Positions 24,122 to 35,494 of a stretch of 64,000 nt of DNA are shown here, in pieces. The translations under genes and the position numbers were made by a program. The notes under the pieces were generated by a model. The model was not told the DNA's origin. It did not search any database and was given only the letters and a program-made list of their open reading frames with translations. The first letter of the stretch is position 1, and each line of letters begins with the position of its first letter. Source of the stretch: Chelydra serpentina (Eukaryota > Chordata > Testudines > Chelydridae); assembly GCA_037349315.1 (NCBI GenBank), contig JBAIAC010000026.1:4216001-4280000 (forward strand), written 5' to 3'.

Positions 24122-24983
24122 CAGGGGTGGGGAACCTACTGCCTGCAGGCCGGATCTGGCCCCTTGCTCATTTTCATCCAGCATGTGGGCCACACACGTT
24201 CAACTCACCCACCGGGGTGGGGGGGCAGAGGCTCGGGGCTTCTCCCTGTGGTCTGGCGAGCCGGTGCTTGCAGGGCTGGTGCACCCACTAGGTGACCCTA
24301 GGCGGTTGCCTAGAGCGCCAAGATTTGGGGGGCGGCGGGCGGCTGCCTCCCGCTCAGCGGGGAGCCGAGGGGCAGCTGCCGCAAACCACCCCTCCGCTCA
24401 GCGCCTGCGCGGGGAGCCGGGGGGCAGCCGCGGTGAGTCGCCCCCCTTCCCCCGGCTCACCGCCTGAGTGGGCAGCCAGGGGGCAGCCACGGCGAGCCAC
24501 CCCCCTGCCCCTGGCTCCCCACTCAGCTCCCGCGGGTCACAGGTAGTGGTGGGGCGGGGGCTGAGCACCCGCGGGCAGGGGGAGGCTGAGCTCCCACGAG
24601 CAGGGGAGCTGGCTGGGAGGGGGGCGGCATTGCGGGGGGGGGGGGGGGGCGGGTAGGGCTGGTGCAAGGAAGTTTCGCCTAGGGCGCGAAACTTCCTTGC
24701 ACCAGCCCTGGGTGCTTGCAGCTCCAGCCCCACGAGGGGTCTGAAGCTCGGGGCTTCCCGCCCACAGGCGCCCCCCTGTGGCTGCAGGCAGGAAGCCCTG
24801 AGTCTTGGTGCACTCCCCCCCAAGGGGCTGGAGCCTCAGGCACTGGCTCACCCCACTGTGGGGGAAGCCCTGAACCTCTGTGCCCCCCGAGCAGTTGAGC
24901 AGGTGAGTTGAGCGTGTGTGGCCCGCCATTGATTTGTTCAGTGGGTCAATGGCTCCTGAGACATAAAAGGTTGCCCACCCTTG
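24122..24983. mobile_element. hAT element interrupted by a second hAT
   Basis: Ends CAGGGGTGGGGAACC and AAGGTTGCCCACCCTTG are inverted repeats, with an exact 8-bp TSD CAGTAAAG at 24114-24121 and 24984-24991. The interior is GC-rich and contains a complete second hAT at 24271-24710 with its own TSD. The GTGGCCCG/GGGCCAC motif near both ends is typical of the family. No transposase seen. Leaving out the inner insertion, the element is about 414 bp. Confidence 0.9.
24271..24710. mobile_element. Inner hAT element with terminal hairpin
   Basis: 440-bp element with ends CAGGGCTGGTGCA and TGCACCAGCCCTG (perfect 13-bp TIR). The exact 8-bp TSD GGTGCTTG lies at 24263-24270 and 24711-24718. It is very GC-rich, with a G tract around 24634-24649, and carries a perfect 24-bp inverted repeat at its right end (24655-24678 with 24686-24709). 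Long frames on both strands here (24183-24929) come from base composition and are not genes. Confidence 0.92.
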
Positions 24984-25634
24984 CAGTAAAGGAAAACAAG
25001 TGGGTTTTGAACTCTCTGCAAGGAAACTGTTCCCCGACAGGTAATGGGCTGAAGGACCAACTTAAATGCCTGGTGTAAGGTCACTGAAGTCAGAGTCACC
25101 CCCCAAGTGAATTCAGCCCCCACAACTGGTCAAGGAAATGCTGCTTATTGCCTGTCTCGTCGGTGTTCTCTAGAAAGTTTGCTTCGAGCAGAATAGGCCA
25201 CAAATGGAGGGGGAAGCCTTTACGCCCAGTGCCCAAGAGGAACATTGGACCATCATGTGTGTGGTCAAAAGAGAAATCCCATTTCAAGGGAACAGGACAA
25301 GCCCTATTAGGGTTCGAGACCCTTGGATCCTACAAGGCTCACTCAGTTAAGATTTCTGAAGATCTTCATATTTCCATTCCCTTTTGCAGCAAAACTTCTA
25401 GAACACAGTTTTCACTGACGAATGCAGTTAATATTTAACATCTTTTATACTCTATGTTCTCTCTGCTGTACTCTACAATGAATGCACATTGTGTTTCAAC
25501 TAATCTAGACGCGTCTTCCTTGCTATATTAATGCATAAACATTACCTAAGGTCTAAAGCACTTGGAAGCTGTGTTAATGCTAAGCACTGGGATATTTGAG
25601 GTCTGCTATGATTCCTAAAGAGCGCCTTGATCGG

Positions 25635-25820
25635 TCATAGAATCATAGAATCTCAGGGTTAGAAGGGACCTTAGGAGGTCATCTAGTCCAACCCCCTGCT
25701 CAAAGCAGGACCAATCCCCAATTTTTGCCCCAGATCCCCAAATGGCCCCCTCAAGGATTGAACTCACAACCGTGGGTTTAGCAGGCCAATGCTCAAACCA
25801 CTGAGCTATCCCTCCCCCCT
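25635..25820 (-). mobile_element. Cry I-type SINE
   Basis: Same build as the copy at 12580: on minus, A box TAGCTCAGTGG, B-box-like GAGTTCAATCC, then the CR1-type tail ending GATTCTATGATTCTATGA. Very close in sequence to the 12580 and 36030 copies, suggesting fairly recent activity. Confidence 0.92.
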
Positions 25821-28150
25821 AATGCTGCTGTGCAACCCAAGGGCCCCAGTCCAGATCAGAGACCAAACCTGCGGGACACCGCTGTAAGAAACAGAGGAAG
25901 ATGTGGTCTATGTCCCTAAAGAGTCTAAAAAGAGACCCAGGCAATGGGCAGGGAAAGAGATCAAGCAGCAGCAGAAAGGTCAGACAGCCTGTTATCTCTG
26001 TGTTGGTTTGACTGACTCTGGGGAGGGCTAGGGGAAGGGGACCACAGGAGGTGGGTGGTGAGTAAACAGGAGCAAGGGAGTGGGGGGAGGGAAGGAAGAA
26101 GAGACTCTGAGGGGCAGGAATTGGGATGGGAAAGGGAGGACAGGGGATGAGGCTGTCAGCACAGGGACTGTGAGGTCAAAGGTCAGGAGGAGGTCAGGGC
26201 AAGCTACCAGTCAGCAGATATAAAACAACACCCAGACAGCAAATTGCAAGCAGCAGCCTGCTGCCATCACGGAAGGAGGAAGGACCTGGATGGGTAAGAC
26301 CTGCCTGCTGCCAGTCCCCGACTGAGAGAAACCCATTTTCCCTTTGCTTCTCCTGAGGAAGTGCTGATACCAAGTCTTGGGCTCTGCAGCGTTTCCCCGC
26401 CCCTTGCCACCTCCACAACTGGCCGTGTACACTGGCGTGAGAATCACTTCTGCTCTAGTTACCAGGCAGTGACTGGGGTCTCTGGTGACGTGCTCAGCAC
26501 CCCTATGGCGTGGGAGCATGGACCACTCCATTCCTTCATTCAGCGCTCTGTAGAAGAGCGGGGACAGGCTGAGGAAGAGGAGAAGAAGTCACGCTGGGGC
26601 AGACATGCCTTGGGTGCACTGGCGGTATGAGGCTGTGGGAAGAGCCAGTGCATTCGCACATTGAAGAAAGTGACACAGGCTGTCTGCAGCATTTCCAGTC
26701 TCATTTGTACTCAACGGTGTGAGATCCACAAGGCCAAACCCTAACAGTGCTCACAACGAAGTCCTGCTTTCCCACTGGGTCCTGTCCTGGGCACTAGCTT
26801 CCTGGAAGAGACCGATGCTGTACACAAAACATCACATGAGCAGCAGCACCACAGAAGTCTGGGTGCCAGGGCAAAAAGACTAGAGGGAAATGTTCTGTTA
26901 GACCTATAAGAGCAATAATGGCCAAGAAATACCCTCACTGTCAGCCATACATATGTACTGAACGCTCTGGAGCATCACCGTAGGACTTGTTCTTAGGGTT
27001 GATACCCTAAGAGCTGTGAGCCTTAACTGAAAGGCAACACTCAGAACCGAGGCTGCACCTTGCTGAACACGGGCGCTAATCTGTATAACTGCACATCTAA
27101 CTGAGGACTGCAGGGGGAGTATTTAACCCTATTATTGCTGCACATGGAGAATGCCCAATGTCCACACACACTCCCTGCAATCTCAGGAGAGAGTGGAATA
27201 CAACCCACTGGCCCTGCCCATACGCATGAAGGAACATTCCTTCCTGACCTGCCTGTTTGAAGCATTATAGACAAACAGCATATTCAAGGAGCAAGCAGAA
27301 ACATTTGGCTCATGCAGGGTGCCCACAAAGTTTGGACTCCTTGGCAATCGTTGAGACAACCGTGTCCTTATAATCCCCCAACTACTTTTCACTGTCTCTG
27401 GCACAGCTACGTGCCGTGCCATGTGGAAGCTCCTGATCGAGCAGCTGGACACATTTCAGGCTGGCAGAGCCAAGAAGTGACTATCAAACCCTAGAGAGCA
27501 GAGCTCAGCACATCTTCGCAGGAGCATTGCCTATGGCTGGTTACAGAGGTGTGTGCAGGGCTTGCCAACAGCTAGCAGAGCGGTAATGAGTACACAGGTG
27601 ATGGCGGGGTAAGGGGACCTAAAAACGAAGGAACAATTGAGCATCCTGACACAGACACTCAGTCCCTAATCGCTACCTTGGAAAGGGAAAGACCCTTTGC
27701 TGCAGTATTCAGATGGGAGCAAGGGGAGTTTAGAAGCATAACACCAAACAAGCAAGTGTGCTTTGTGTTCACAAGGTTTGAGATGCAGTGTCATATGCTG
27801 CGCCTCAAGTGAACATCACATAGTGCTCCCTGCAGACAAGGCTGCTCTTAGGAGACAGCCATTTAAGGTGTAATAAAGCAGGAATTCACGCTGCAATTCC
27901 AGGAGAGGTAACTGTTCTTAATGGGGATCTTGTGAGTGACCACACATCTGGTGATGAGACTGTGCAGTCTCATAAAAGGGAGCACTCTCATCCCGATGCA
28001 ACAGAGGCAGACGGGAAACATAGATCATTTAGGAACATGTGCTACCCCTTTTAACATGGCATTAAACAGAAGACATCACACACCCCAGTTACTGTCCCCC
28101 TCCCTTTCATTTGCATCCCTAATTAAAATACTGAAAATAGTTGTACTTAC

Positions 28151-28173
28151 AGGGAGGTCTGTAAAGGCTATAC
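28151..28173 (-). CDS. RANBP10: RANBP10 23-nt microexon of SPRY
   Basis: A 23-nt exon between a CCCCCCACAG acceptor and a GTAAGT donor. With the last G of the exon upstream it encodes G-I-A-F-T-D-L-P, the segment that joins the TKNGHSL strand to NLYPTVG in the SPRY domain. It enters in phase 1 and leaves in phase 0, exactly as needed by its neighbours. It lies in an otherwise non-coding stretch, 16.7 kb after the previous exon and 7.9 kb before the next, and is too short for ORF-based gene finders. Skipping it would shift the frame (23 is not a multiple of 3). The call rests on the peptide match plus both splice signals. Confidence 0.93.
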
Positions 28174-28724
28174 CTGTGGGGGGAAAAATATTAGAATTAA
28201 AAAGACAAAGGATTTTTCCCCATGTGCGCCTACAGACTTAACATGCTACAAAACGTTACCACATTTCAGTAAATCTCAGCTCTGGCCCTGGACTTTGCAA
28301 CCTGTTATTTAACAGAGTCTCCCCATCTCCCTCTACCTGGACCCTGTGGTTTGGCAAAGATTCAGGTCGGAGTCTGAGTGTTCTAACACTCTTTCCCATC
28401 AGTTTTGGTGCATTAAGCTTCACAAATGCAGCCCCTTTTTCCTTTGCTTCTCCCTCACGTCACTGCAGGATTCCACTAAGAAGCCACTGAGTAAAGCTTC
28501 AGTTGAAGACAAATTTTTGATCTGGAAGCTGTGGTGCTTTAATATGGCTGTGGTCTGGCCTGAGGCTACCTCTCCTTTCCAGTCAGAGCTGTGGAGTTGA
28601 GCATTAAACTCCCTGTATAATTCCCAGGGACTGGGCCTTGCACTAAGGCAGGGCTGGAGTCAGAAGCAGATTCTCAGATATGCAGCAATGGAGAGAATGG
28701 TAGTGCTCAGCTTCCTCCACCACA

Positions 28725-29275
28725 TTCGTAGATTCCAAGGCTAGAAGGGACCATGATTATCTAGTCTGACCTCCTATATAACACAGGCCAGAGACCTGCC
28801 CCATCATCATTCCCAGAGCAGATCTTTTAGAAAAATATCCATCTTGATTTAAAAATTGTCACTGATGGAGACTCCACCACGACTCTTAGTAAGTTGTTTC
28901 AATGGTTAATTACTCTCACCTGTTAAAAATGTACATCTTATTTCCAGTCTGAATTTGCCTAGCTTCAACTTCTAGCCACTGAATAGTATTAGAGACTTTT
29001 CTCTGCTAGACTGAAGAGCCCATGATTGTTACCCATGTAGGTACCTATAGATTGTGATCAAGTCAACCCTTAAACTTCTCTTTGTTAAACTAAATAGATT
29101 GGGCTCCTTATGTCTATCACTATAAGGAAGGTTTGCTAATCCTTGAATCATTCTCGTGGCTCTTCTCTGAACCCCCTCCAATATATCACCATCTTTCTTG
29201 AATTGTGGACCCCAGAACTGGACACAGGATTCCAGCAGCGGCCACACCAGGGTTAAATACAGAGGTAAAATAACC
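28725..29275 (-). mobile_element. Old CR1 LINE, 3' part with ORF2 remnant
   Basis: Diverged CR1 in minus orientation. On minus, 29029-29247 still reads ESCVQFWGPQFKKDGDILEG and VQRRATRMIQGL, then RSLRVDLITIYRYLHG, the C-terminal part of CR1 ORF2. The 3' region carries TAGATTCCAAGGCTAGAAGG and ATAACACAGGCCAGAGACC. Same subfamily as the broken copy at 47011-51000. Confidence 0.88.
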
Positions 29276-29601
29276 TCTCCACTTCAAATTTGATATTTGC
29301 AAATATAACAGAAGTGAAAAGGTTTATGGGTTCTCTCTTTATTTCAATATGACAAGTCAGAAAGGAGGCATAAATTACATATAAACAAAGGTTTCTTATA
29401 TTTGCTAAGGCAGGGATAAGATTATTTAGCCACAGATTCTGAACAGCACCAAAAGCTCCAAGTCACCAAGTCAAGCTATCTGGGGAGCAAAACATGTAAA
29501 AAGCATTTCCAGAAGCAGGAGGCCCGACAGGGTAACCACTACTCCCAGAGCAGAGAGCACGGCTGTGCTGGTTGGTGGGCACGAGGCATCTGCACTATAT
29601 G

Positions 29602-29742
29602 TTCATAGAATATCATAGAATCTCAGGGTTGGAAGGGACCTCAGGAGGTCATCTAGTCCAACCCGCTGCTCAAAGCAGGACCAATCCCAACTAAATCATC
29701 CCAGCCAGGGCTTTGTCAAGCCTGACCTTAAAAACCCTGTGC
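29602..29742 (-). mobile_element. CR1 3' fragment
   Basis: About 140 bp with CATAGAATCTCAGGGTTGG, CTAGTCCAACCCGCTGCTC and CCAGCCAGGGCTTTGTCAAG, the same order as the 3' end of the 4335 copy. 5'-truncated. Confidence 0.9.
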
Positions 29743-29909
29743 TAAACACTACATCGAGGCCTCCTTCGCAGGCATGGAATTGTGGTGCTCCCTAGGGATC
29801 AGATGAAAGAAGTGTGCACTGATTCTTTTACATAGTCTGCTGCTTCTCGACCCCAGGTGTGAAAAAAGCTCGACACTGCAATGAAATACATTAGTGCATG
29901 GCAAGGTAA

Positions 29910-30056
29910 GGTGTAAATCTACAGCACACTAGCTGGCCACGTGGACCCTGCTACAGTGCACTAAAAGGTCCACTCTGTGCATTGATCCATCCCAGTTTGT
30001 AACAGGAGTAGAGCAAAGTGCACTATAGAGATTTTAGTGCACAGTAGATTTACACC
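29910..30056. mobile_element. Short MITE
   Basis: About 147 bp with inverted ends GGTGTAAATCTACAGCACACT and AGTGCACAGTAGATTTACACC (near-perfect pairing). Non-coding. No convincing TSD could be fixed. Confidence 0.65.
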
Positions 30057-30834
30057 CCAGTTTGCTGTGCACTACCTGCCAATATAGTTCAACTCGATCT
30101 GCAGGAGACAATTCATTCTCACTCTCTACTTTTAACATAGAGCTGTTGATTCAGAGCACACTTTCGCCAGCAATTTTTAGAAGTGCACTATTTGAAGCAA
30201 CACAGATTCATGATCAAATGGGTTGAGAAAGTCTTGGATCGTGACCAGCTAAACAGCTTATAAGGGCCATGAGGTTAATTCAGCTACTACAGTCTGGAGC
30301 TACCTTCCAGGCAACCTTATCACAAGCCAATAAAATTATGGAACAATATTCTAAACACACTGGAATAAACAGTTGGGGGGAAATTTTCAAAGAAGGATTT
30401 CCCCCTCCTGGTCATTTGCCTTGTCTCCCCACCTACCACTCTGTGCATTGCTCTCCCCACCATCTCCCTACTCAAATATCCTTCACCAATCAAACTGCTT
30501 TCTGTGGGTTTCCCCTCCACCACATTGGTTACATTTCATATTTTGTTTGGCCAGCTGGGTGAGTGCTTCTTCTCACCATTACAACAAAAGGAAATTAACC
30601 TGCTGATCTAGCCACCACGGCAACAGGGAGGGGTTCTGCATCCCAGCTACAATTCCAGCTCTGCACCAGGTATCCTTCAATCTTCTGTGGGTGGAGTGGA
30701 GCTCTCCCACTGCTGTGCCTACAGGCATCACAATTGCAGTGCAGGGAGCCAGCAGCCCCAGGAAGTAAGGTGAGCACAGAGGAGGAAACTTCAGTCACTG
30801 CACTTAATCAATGAGGAGTACTTGTGGCACTGTA

Positions 30835-31140
30835 GCCCAGGTCCACACAGGGGAGGGGGCGGGGGGAAATCGACCTAAGATGCACAACTTCAGCTACGGG
30901 AATAGCATAGCTGAAGTTGACGTATCGTAGGTTGACTTACCTCGGCGTCCTCAGGGCGGCAAGTCGAACACTGCCGCTCCCCCGTCGACTCCGCTTCTGC
31001 CTCTCGCAGCGGTGGAGTTCTGGAGTTGACGGGGAGAGTGCTCGGGGATCAATTTATCGCGTCTAGACTAGACATGATAAATCGACCCTCGAGAGATCGA
31101 TCGCTACCCGCCGATCTGGCGGATAGTGTAGACCTGCCCT
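30835..31140. mobile_element. MITE inserted in the PLE tail
   Basis: Ends GCCCAGGTCCACAC and GTGTAGACCTGCCCT pair as imperfect inverted repeats. TA flanks both sides (30833-30834, 31141-31142); the uninterrupted PLE sequence suggests the target was TTA or TA, so Harbinger or Tc1/mariner type cannot be separated. Non-coding. Confidence 0.75.
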
Positions 31141-31158
31141 TAGAGACTAACCAATTTA

Positions 31159-31204
31159 TTTAGGCATAAGCTTTCGTGGGCTAGAACCCACTTCATCAGA
31201 CGCA
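31159..31204 (-). ncRNA. Hammerhead-ribozyme-like motif in PLE tail (candidate)
   Basis: On minus: CTGATGA, one extra A, stem II GTGGG/CCCAC with loop TTCTAG, GAAA, then GCTTATGC, which can form a very short stem III. The core words CUGANGA and GAAA and stem II fit the hammerhead consensus. Against: an added A after CUGANGA and no convincing stem I in this copy. PLEs are known to carry hammerhead motifs, which gives the call some prior support. Activity is untested. Confidence 0.4.
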
Positions 31205-32122
31205 CGGAGTGGAAAATACAGGAGCAGGTATAAATACATGAAAAGATGGGAGTTGCCTTACCAAGTGTGAGGTCAGTCTAATGAGACAATTCAATTAACA
31301 GCAGGATACCAAGGAAGGAAAATAACTTTTGTAGTGGTAATGAGAATGGCCCATTTCAAACAGTTGACCAGAAGGTGTGAGTAACAGTAGGGGGAAATTA
31401 GTATGGGGGAAATTAGGTTTAGGTTTTGTAATGATCCAACCACTCCCAGTCTTTATTCAAGCCTAATTTGATGGTGTCCAGTTTGCAAATTAATTCCAGT
31501 TCTGCAGTTTCACATTGGAGTCCGTTTTTGAAGTTTTTTTGTTGAAGAATTGCCACTTTTAGGTCTGTTATTGAGTGACTGAGCCTTCTCCTCTTTGAAG
31601 CAGGGTTGCATCACAGCCACTATTCTCTAGAGGTAGCCAGATCTCTGCTCAGATTCTGCTACAACAGAGGACATAGATCAGGTTTCCCAACAGAAAATGG
31701 TATTATGCCCCATGTCCCGAACAAGGAAACACTAATCCAACTGCAACTATGGAAGATGCTACTTCAACAGCATTCCATTTTATAATCTCAATAAAACTCT
31801 CTGGACCACGCTGCACTGCTGATTAGTGCACATGTGTGGGAGGGTGGTGGGAACCTGTCAGTCAGTTTTATTGCTTCAAACAGCCAGCAAGCTGCTCAAA
31901 CAGAGCCCAGCCGTAGTCCAGAAGCCACAAGGTCATTAACAGAAATTAAAAAGGGATAACAGCTCCTTAAATATTCAACTGGATAAAAAGCAACTCTACT
32001 CGGCCTCCCTGCAGCAATTCAAGTGCATGGAGATAGCTGCAAAGCCAGTTTTAGGAAGGTGGCGGTGACTCAAGGACTGGACGGCTTAGGAAGAGAATGC
32101 AAAGCATCTCTCCTGTAGGTCA

Positions 32123-32365
32123 AAACAACAAGGAGTCCTTGTGGCACCTTAGAGACTAACCAATTTATTTGGGCATAAGCTTTCATAGGCTAAAACCCAC
32201 TTCATCAGATGCATAGAGTGGAACATACAGTAGGCAGGTATAAATACCGGAAGTGGGTTTTAGCCCACGAAAGCTTATGCCCAAATAAATGTGTTCGTCT
32301 CTAAGGTGCCACAAGGCCTCCTCGTTGTTTTTGCTGATACAGACTAACATGGCTACCCCTCTGAA
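32123..32365. mobile_element. Inverted dimer of PLE tails
   Basis: Two PLE tails head to head. The left arm (minus-oriented) carries GTGGCACCTTAGAGACTAACC and CCCACTTCATCAGATGC. The right arm (plus-oriented) carries GTGGGTTTTAGCCCACGAAAG, then GGTGCCACAAGG and ACAGACTAACATGGCTACCC. It is flanked by CCTGTAGGTCA (32112-32122) and CCTGTAAGTCA (32366-32376), an 11-bp TSD with one mismatch. Inverted or tandem terminal copies are a known PLE trait. No coding sequence. Confidence 0.8.
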
Positions 32366-32833
32366 ACCTGTAAGTCAGTGGTTCAAATCCAAGCCAGGGC
32401 AGTACTGGCCAAGTCATTAACATCTGATAACTGTTCAGTGGTCTGGATACAATATATGCAGCTTCAAGTGAACAGTTCTGATATCAAAAACGCCACTGTG
32501 ACAGTCTCAGCAGAGATCCCAAGGATTGAACTGGGCAGAGACTGAGCTATCCCCCTTGCCTACAGAGTGAGTCTCTTCTGGTCAGAAGGGGAGTTCACTG
32601 GCAGGTAGGCACAAAGCACACTGCCGCTGCATAACAGTCGTTTATCTTTCAGGGATGCTGCCCTCACTCGACAAAGCCAGCACTTCCAACACAGACCAAT
32701 AAAACATTTAGCTATGGTGTGGCTGGCTGCAGGACCTAATGGAAAGTCAAGTTGTGAGTACATTAAGGGGCAGAGCCATTTCGCGAACGATCAAATAAAG
32801 TGGTGGCTATGAGAGAGCAGAATTTCATTAAAC

Positions 32834-32931
32834 AGGTGGGTAAGGTAATATCTTTTATTGGACCAACTTGTGTTGATGAGAGAGACCAGCTTTGAAGCTT
32901 ATACAGAGCTCTTCTGGTGGATTCCAGAGGG
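32834..32931. repeat. Dispersed-repeat-like stretch
   Basis: The stretch GGTGGGTAAGGTAATATCTT to CTCTTCTGGTGG reads like a moderately conserved reptile interspersed repeat from memory of its word order. No second copy lies in this window, so the call cannot be confirmed internally. Confidence 0.35.
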
Positions 32932-35494
32932 GTTGCGATCAATAAGGAACACATGGATTCTGGAATCTACTGCAGCCTGAGAATGTGAATTGACAAATAC
33001 AGTTTTTAAATGTATTGTATATTTTTTTGCACTGGAAAACTATTTTGGCTAGATTCAACATTTCTCAGGTATTCATTAAAAACCTATGGAAGTACGTATT
33101 GTGTAAAGACATGCAGTAGATTAGTGATCCATGTCACACCCAAGTCTCTTAAACACCACCTGACAGAGGAATAAACGAACTAATTCCTTTCTCTCATGGT
33201 GAGCGTGAGATTAGAGACAATTGTTCTTCTAAAGATAAATTTCCAAACACAAACACAGGAGAGGGCACTGAAGACATCTGCTCTCTGAGTCCATCCATAG
33301 GACTTCAGACAATGTTCAATGAACAGGACTCTTCCTTTGACAAATAATTTTGAAGGAGTCATTTTAATGCTGCTGCTTTGTCACTGCTTTATGGTTTATT
33401 TTATCAGATACTGAAAAGAATGTACCGATTTCTTTCCCCATCCATTTAGACTGAAAAAAAGTGCAACAGGATAGAATTTAGAGATGTTTATGGCCAATGT
33501 GTTACCGTCTTCCCTAATGTCTAAATATTAGGAACTTTTTAATAGTCATTTTTAGTAACACCTAAATGCCAGGATTTCTGCTATCAGAAATCTCTGTTGA
33601 TATTCTTCACTGCACAAAAGCTTATGATTTCTGCAGAGATTCCTTCTGGAATGCAGAAAAAATGGAGCATCACCACTCTCTAACCTAGATGCCGTGCAAT
33701 ATGGAGCACAACTTAATAAAGTAGTGAGGTAAATTAATTCCAGAGCACAAGGCAGAACTGCTGTGAAATTCACCTCAACCCTCCAAATGCAGGTCTGAGC
33801 AAGTGAGGGCAGTAGTATTGACTTCTCCGTTGTAACACAGGAAAGGGATCTGCAATCACAATTCCAAGGGGAAATCTTTAACCAAGCTGTGCAACCCAGT
33901 ATGAACCCCTTCATACTATGCTTACTCCGTGCACTGACTGAAACAGCCTCTTTGTTTCAATGCACTTTAGAGGGTGATGGCCTCACACAGTGCTCCTTCT
34001 CTTAGCCAGAAGCTGTGCCTCTCTGCTTTCTGGCTAAAACGCAGAGCAGATCAGTTCAACACGGGATAGCCTCTCTGTGGGAACTAGATCCTGTCCTGGT
34101 GGAGGATGGACTGTATGATCAAACAGGTCTTTTCTTACCACTATCACAATCATTAATCTCTGAAGTGCTCCAAAATGTGGGGGAAAAAACCCAAAAAACG
34201 AATGAGCTTCCAAGCATCAGAGATGCTAGCTAGCTATACAGCGTAGAAACACTTGTCCACATTCAAGAAGGAGCATTAGCTAGTTAGGAAACATCCAGCA
34301 GGGATGCAGGAAGGAAAGCTGGTGAAAGCCTTCTGCCACACATTTCTCTACACGTCACACTGAGGAGAATGCTAAGTGAAACATGTAGAAAAACTGCAGG
34401 GCTAAGGCTCAGAGGCCACTCCTGGATCCCTGTGAGATCAAGCCGATTCCTTAAGAACTCTTTCCTAGAAGATGACAGACAATCCAATCAGATTGTCCTG
34501 CAAGCTCAGAAAGCAGCCTGGGCTGGAATGGATGCCTCCCAGCAGCCTTTGAAAGAGCAGCAAAAACTATTCAGGAAAACAAATAAGGGATATGATAAAA
34601 GTGTTCTTTGCTAACAGCCCTGGAACATCCTTCTGTGCACTTAGCCACATGGGAAGTGGTTAGCGCATGAGGATGCTACTCCCTTGTGGTACAGCTGCTC
34701 CTTCGGGCATCTGAAAAACGGTGTCACTGCAAGGTGCATCTCAGGACAGAAGGGTTCCTAGCTGTACACAAAAGAACAGCAGCTGCCACGTGTACAGGCA
34801 GCAGTGAAGCAAACTGAAAAAGCCAGCAAAGGCAAGTGAAGGTTGATGCATTGTCCTTACCTTCCCCCATTGCTCCAGAAGGCAGCCTGGCTGCTCAAGC
34901 TGGCCACAGTTACTTGGGCCCGAACCTCAATGTTATTACAACATGGCATTTTTGTATTAAAGTTTGTTAAAAATAAAAATTAAACCTTTCATTAAAATGT
35001 CAAACTGTATTTGCCCAATCCCACCCCCGATAAGCCCTTTTGGGAGCTGGTCTGGTCTTCTGGACAATATACTGTTAGTTGAAATGGGAAAGCAGGTGGC
35101 AATCTGACAGTGACATTGTCCATGAGAAATAGCTACTTCTGTGGGAAGGAAATCAAGATGAGCACAGCTCCAACTACCCCCTTGTACCAGTGTAAAGAGA
35201 GATTTCATCCATAATTTTATTCAAAGACCCTTCCCCTTTCCACAGCTCCATACAAGCCATGCACACAGTCATCAGGAGATCTCCAAGCCGAGTCCTCCCC
35301 TCCCCTTCAGCCAAAAGTGATCATATCTTCTGCATCCGAGTTAGAGGCTTTCTCCACAGTTGGTTCTAGACACCTTTGTTACAGCGACTAATCCACAACT
35401 TCACGTACACAGAGAAGGGTTTAAGTGACATGGACCTCAGACACCTGCCTTCACCCCTTACTATCTACATCCCGCCTTTCTGCTCGTGTCTGAA

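Larger units (their letters stand above)
20233..28150 (-). other. RANBP10 intron with nested hAT and Cry I SINE
   Basis: 7.9 kb intron. Repeats: a hAT-like end near 21375-21408 (TTTGGGAACCACTG), an old CR1 piece at 23525-23665, nested hATs at 24122-24983 and a Cry I SINE at 25635-25820. The stretches 20233-21374, 21409-23524 and 25821-28150 show nothing I can support. Confidence 0.75.
30812..31610 (-). mobile_element. Penelope-like retroelement (PLE), 3' end, interrupted by a MITE
   Basis: Minus-oriented. The minus strand at about 31418-31582 encodes an open stretch SHSITDLKVAILQQKNFKNG, LQCETAELELICKLDTIKLG, LNKDWEWLDHYKT then stop. The HS-ITDL and RE/CE...LI-KLDT...GLN pattern resembles the C-terminal part of the GIY-YIG endonuclease of Penelope-like elements (from family knowledge; no search run). 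Downstream comes the tail with CTGATGAAGTGGG...CCCACGAAAGC and CCACAAGTACTCCTC. A 306-bp MITE (30835-31140) splits the tail between GTGGCAC and TAGAGACTAACC; these are contiguous in the copy at 32123. Confidence 0.78.

Noticed and set aside
24183..24929. Overlapping frames up to 141 residues
   Set aside because: Same reason: GC-rich nested hAT elements, no recognisable domain.
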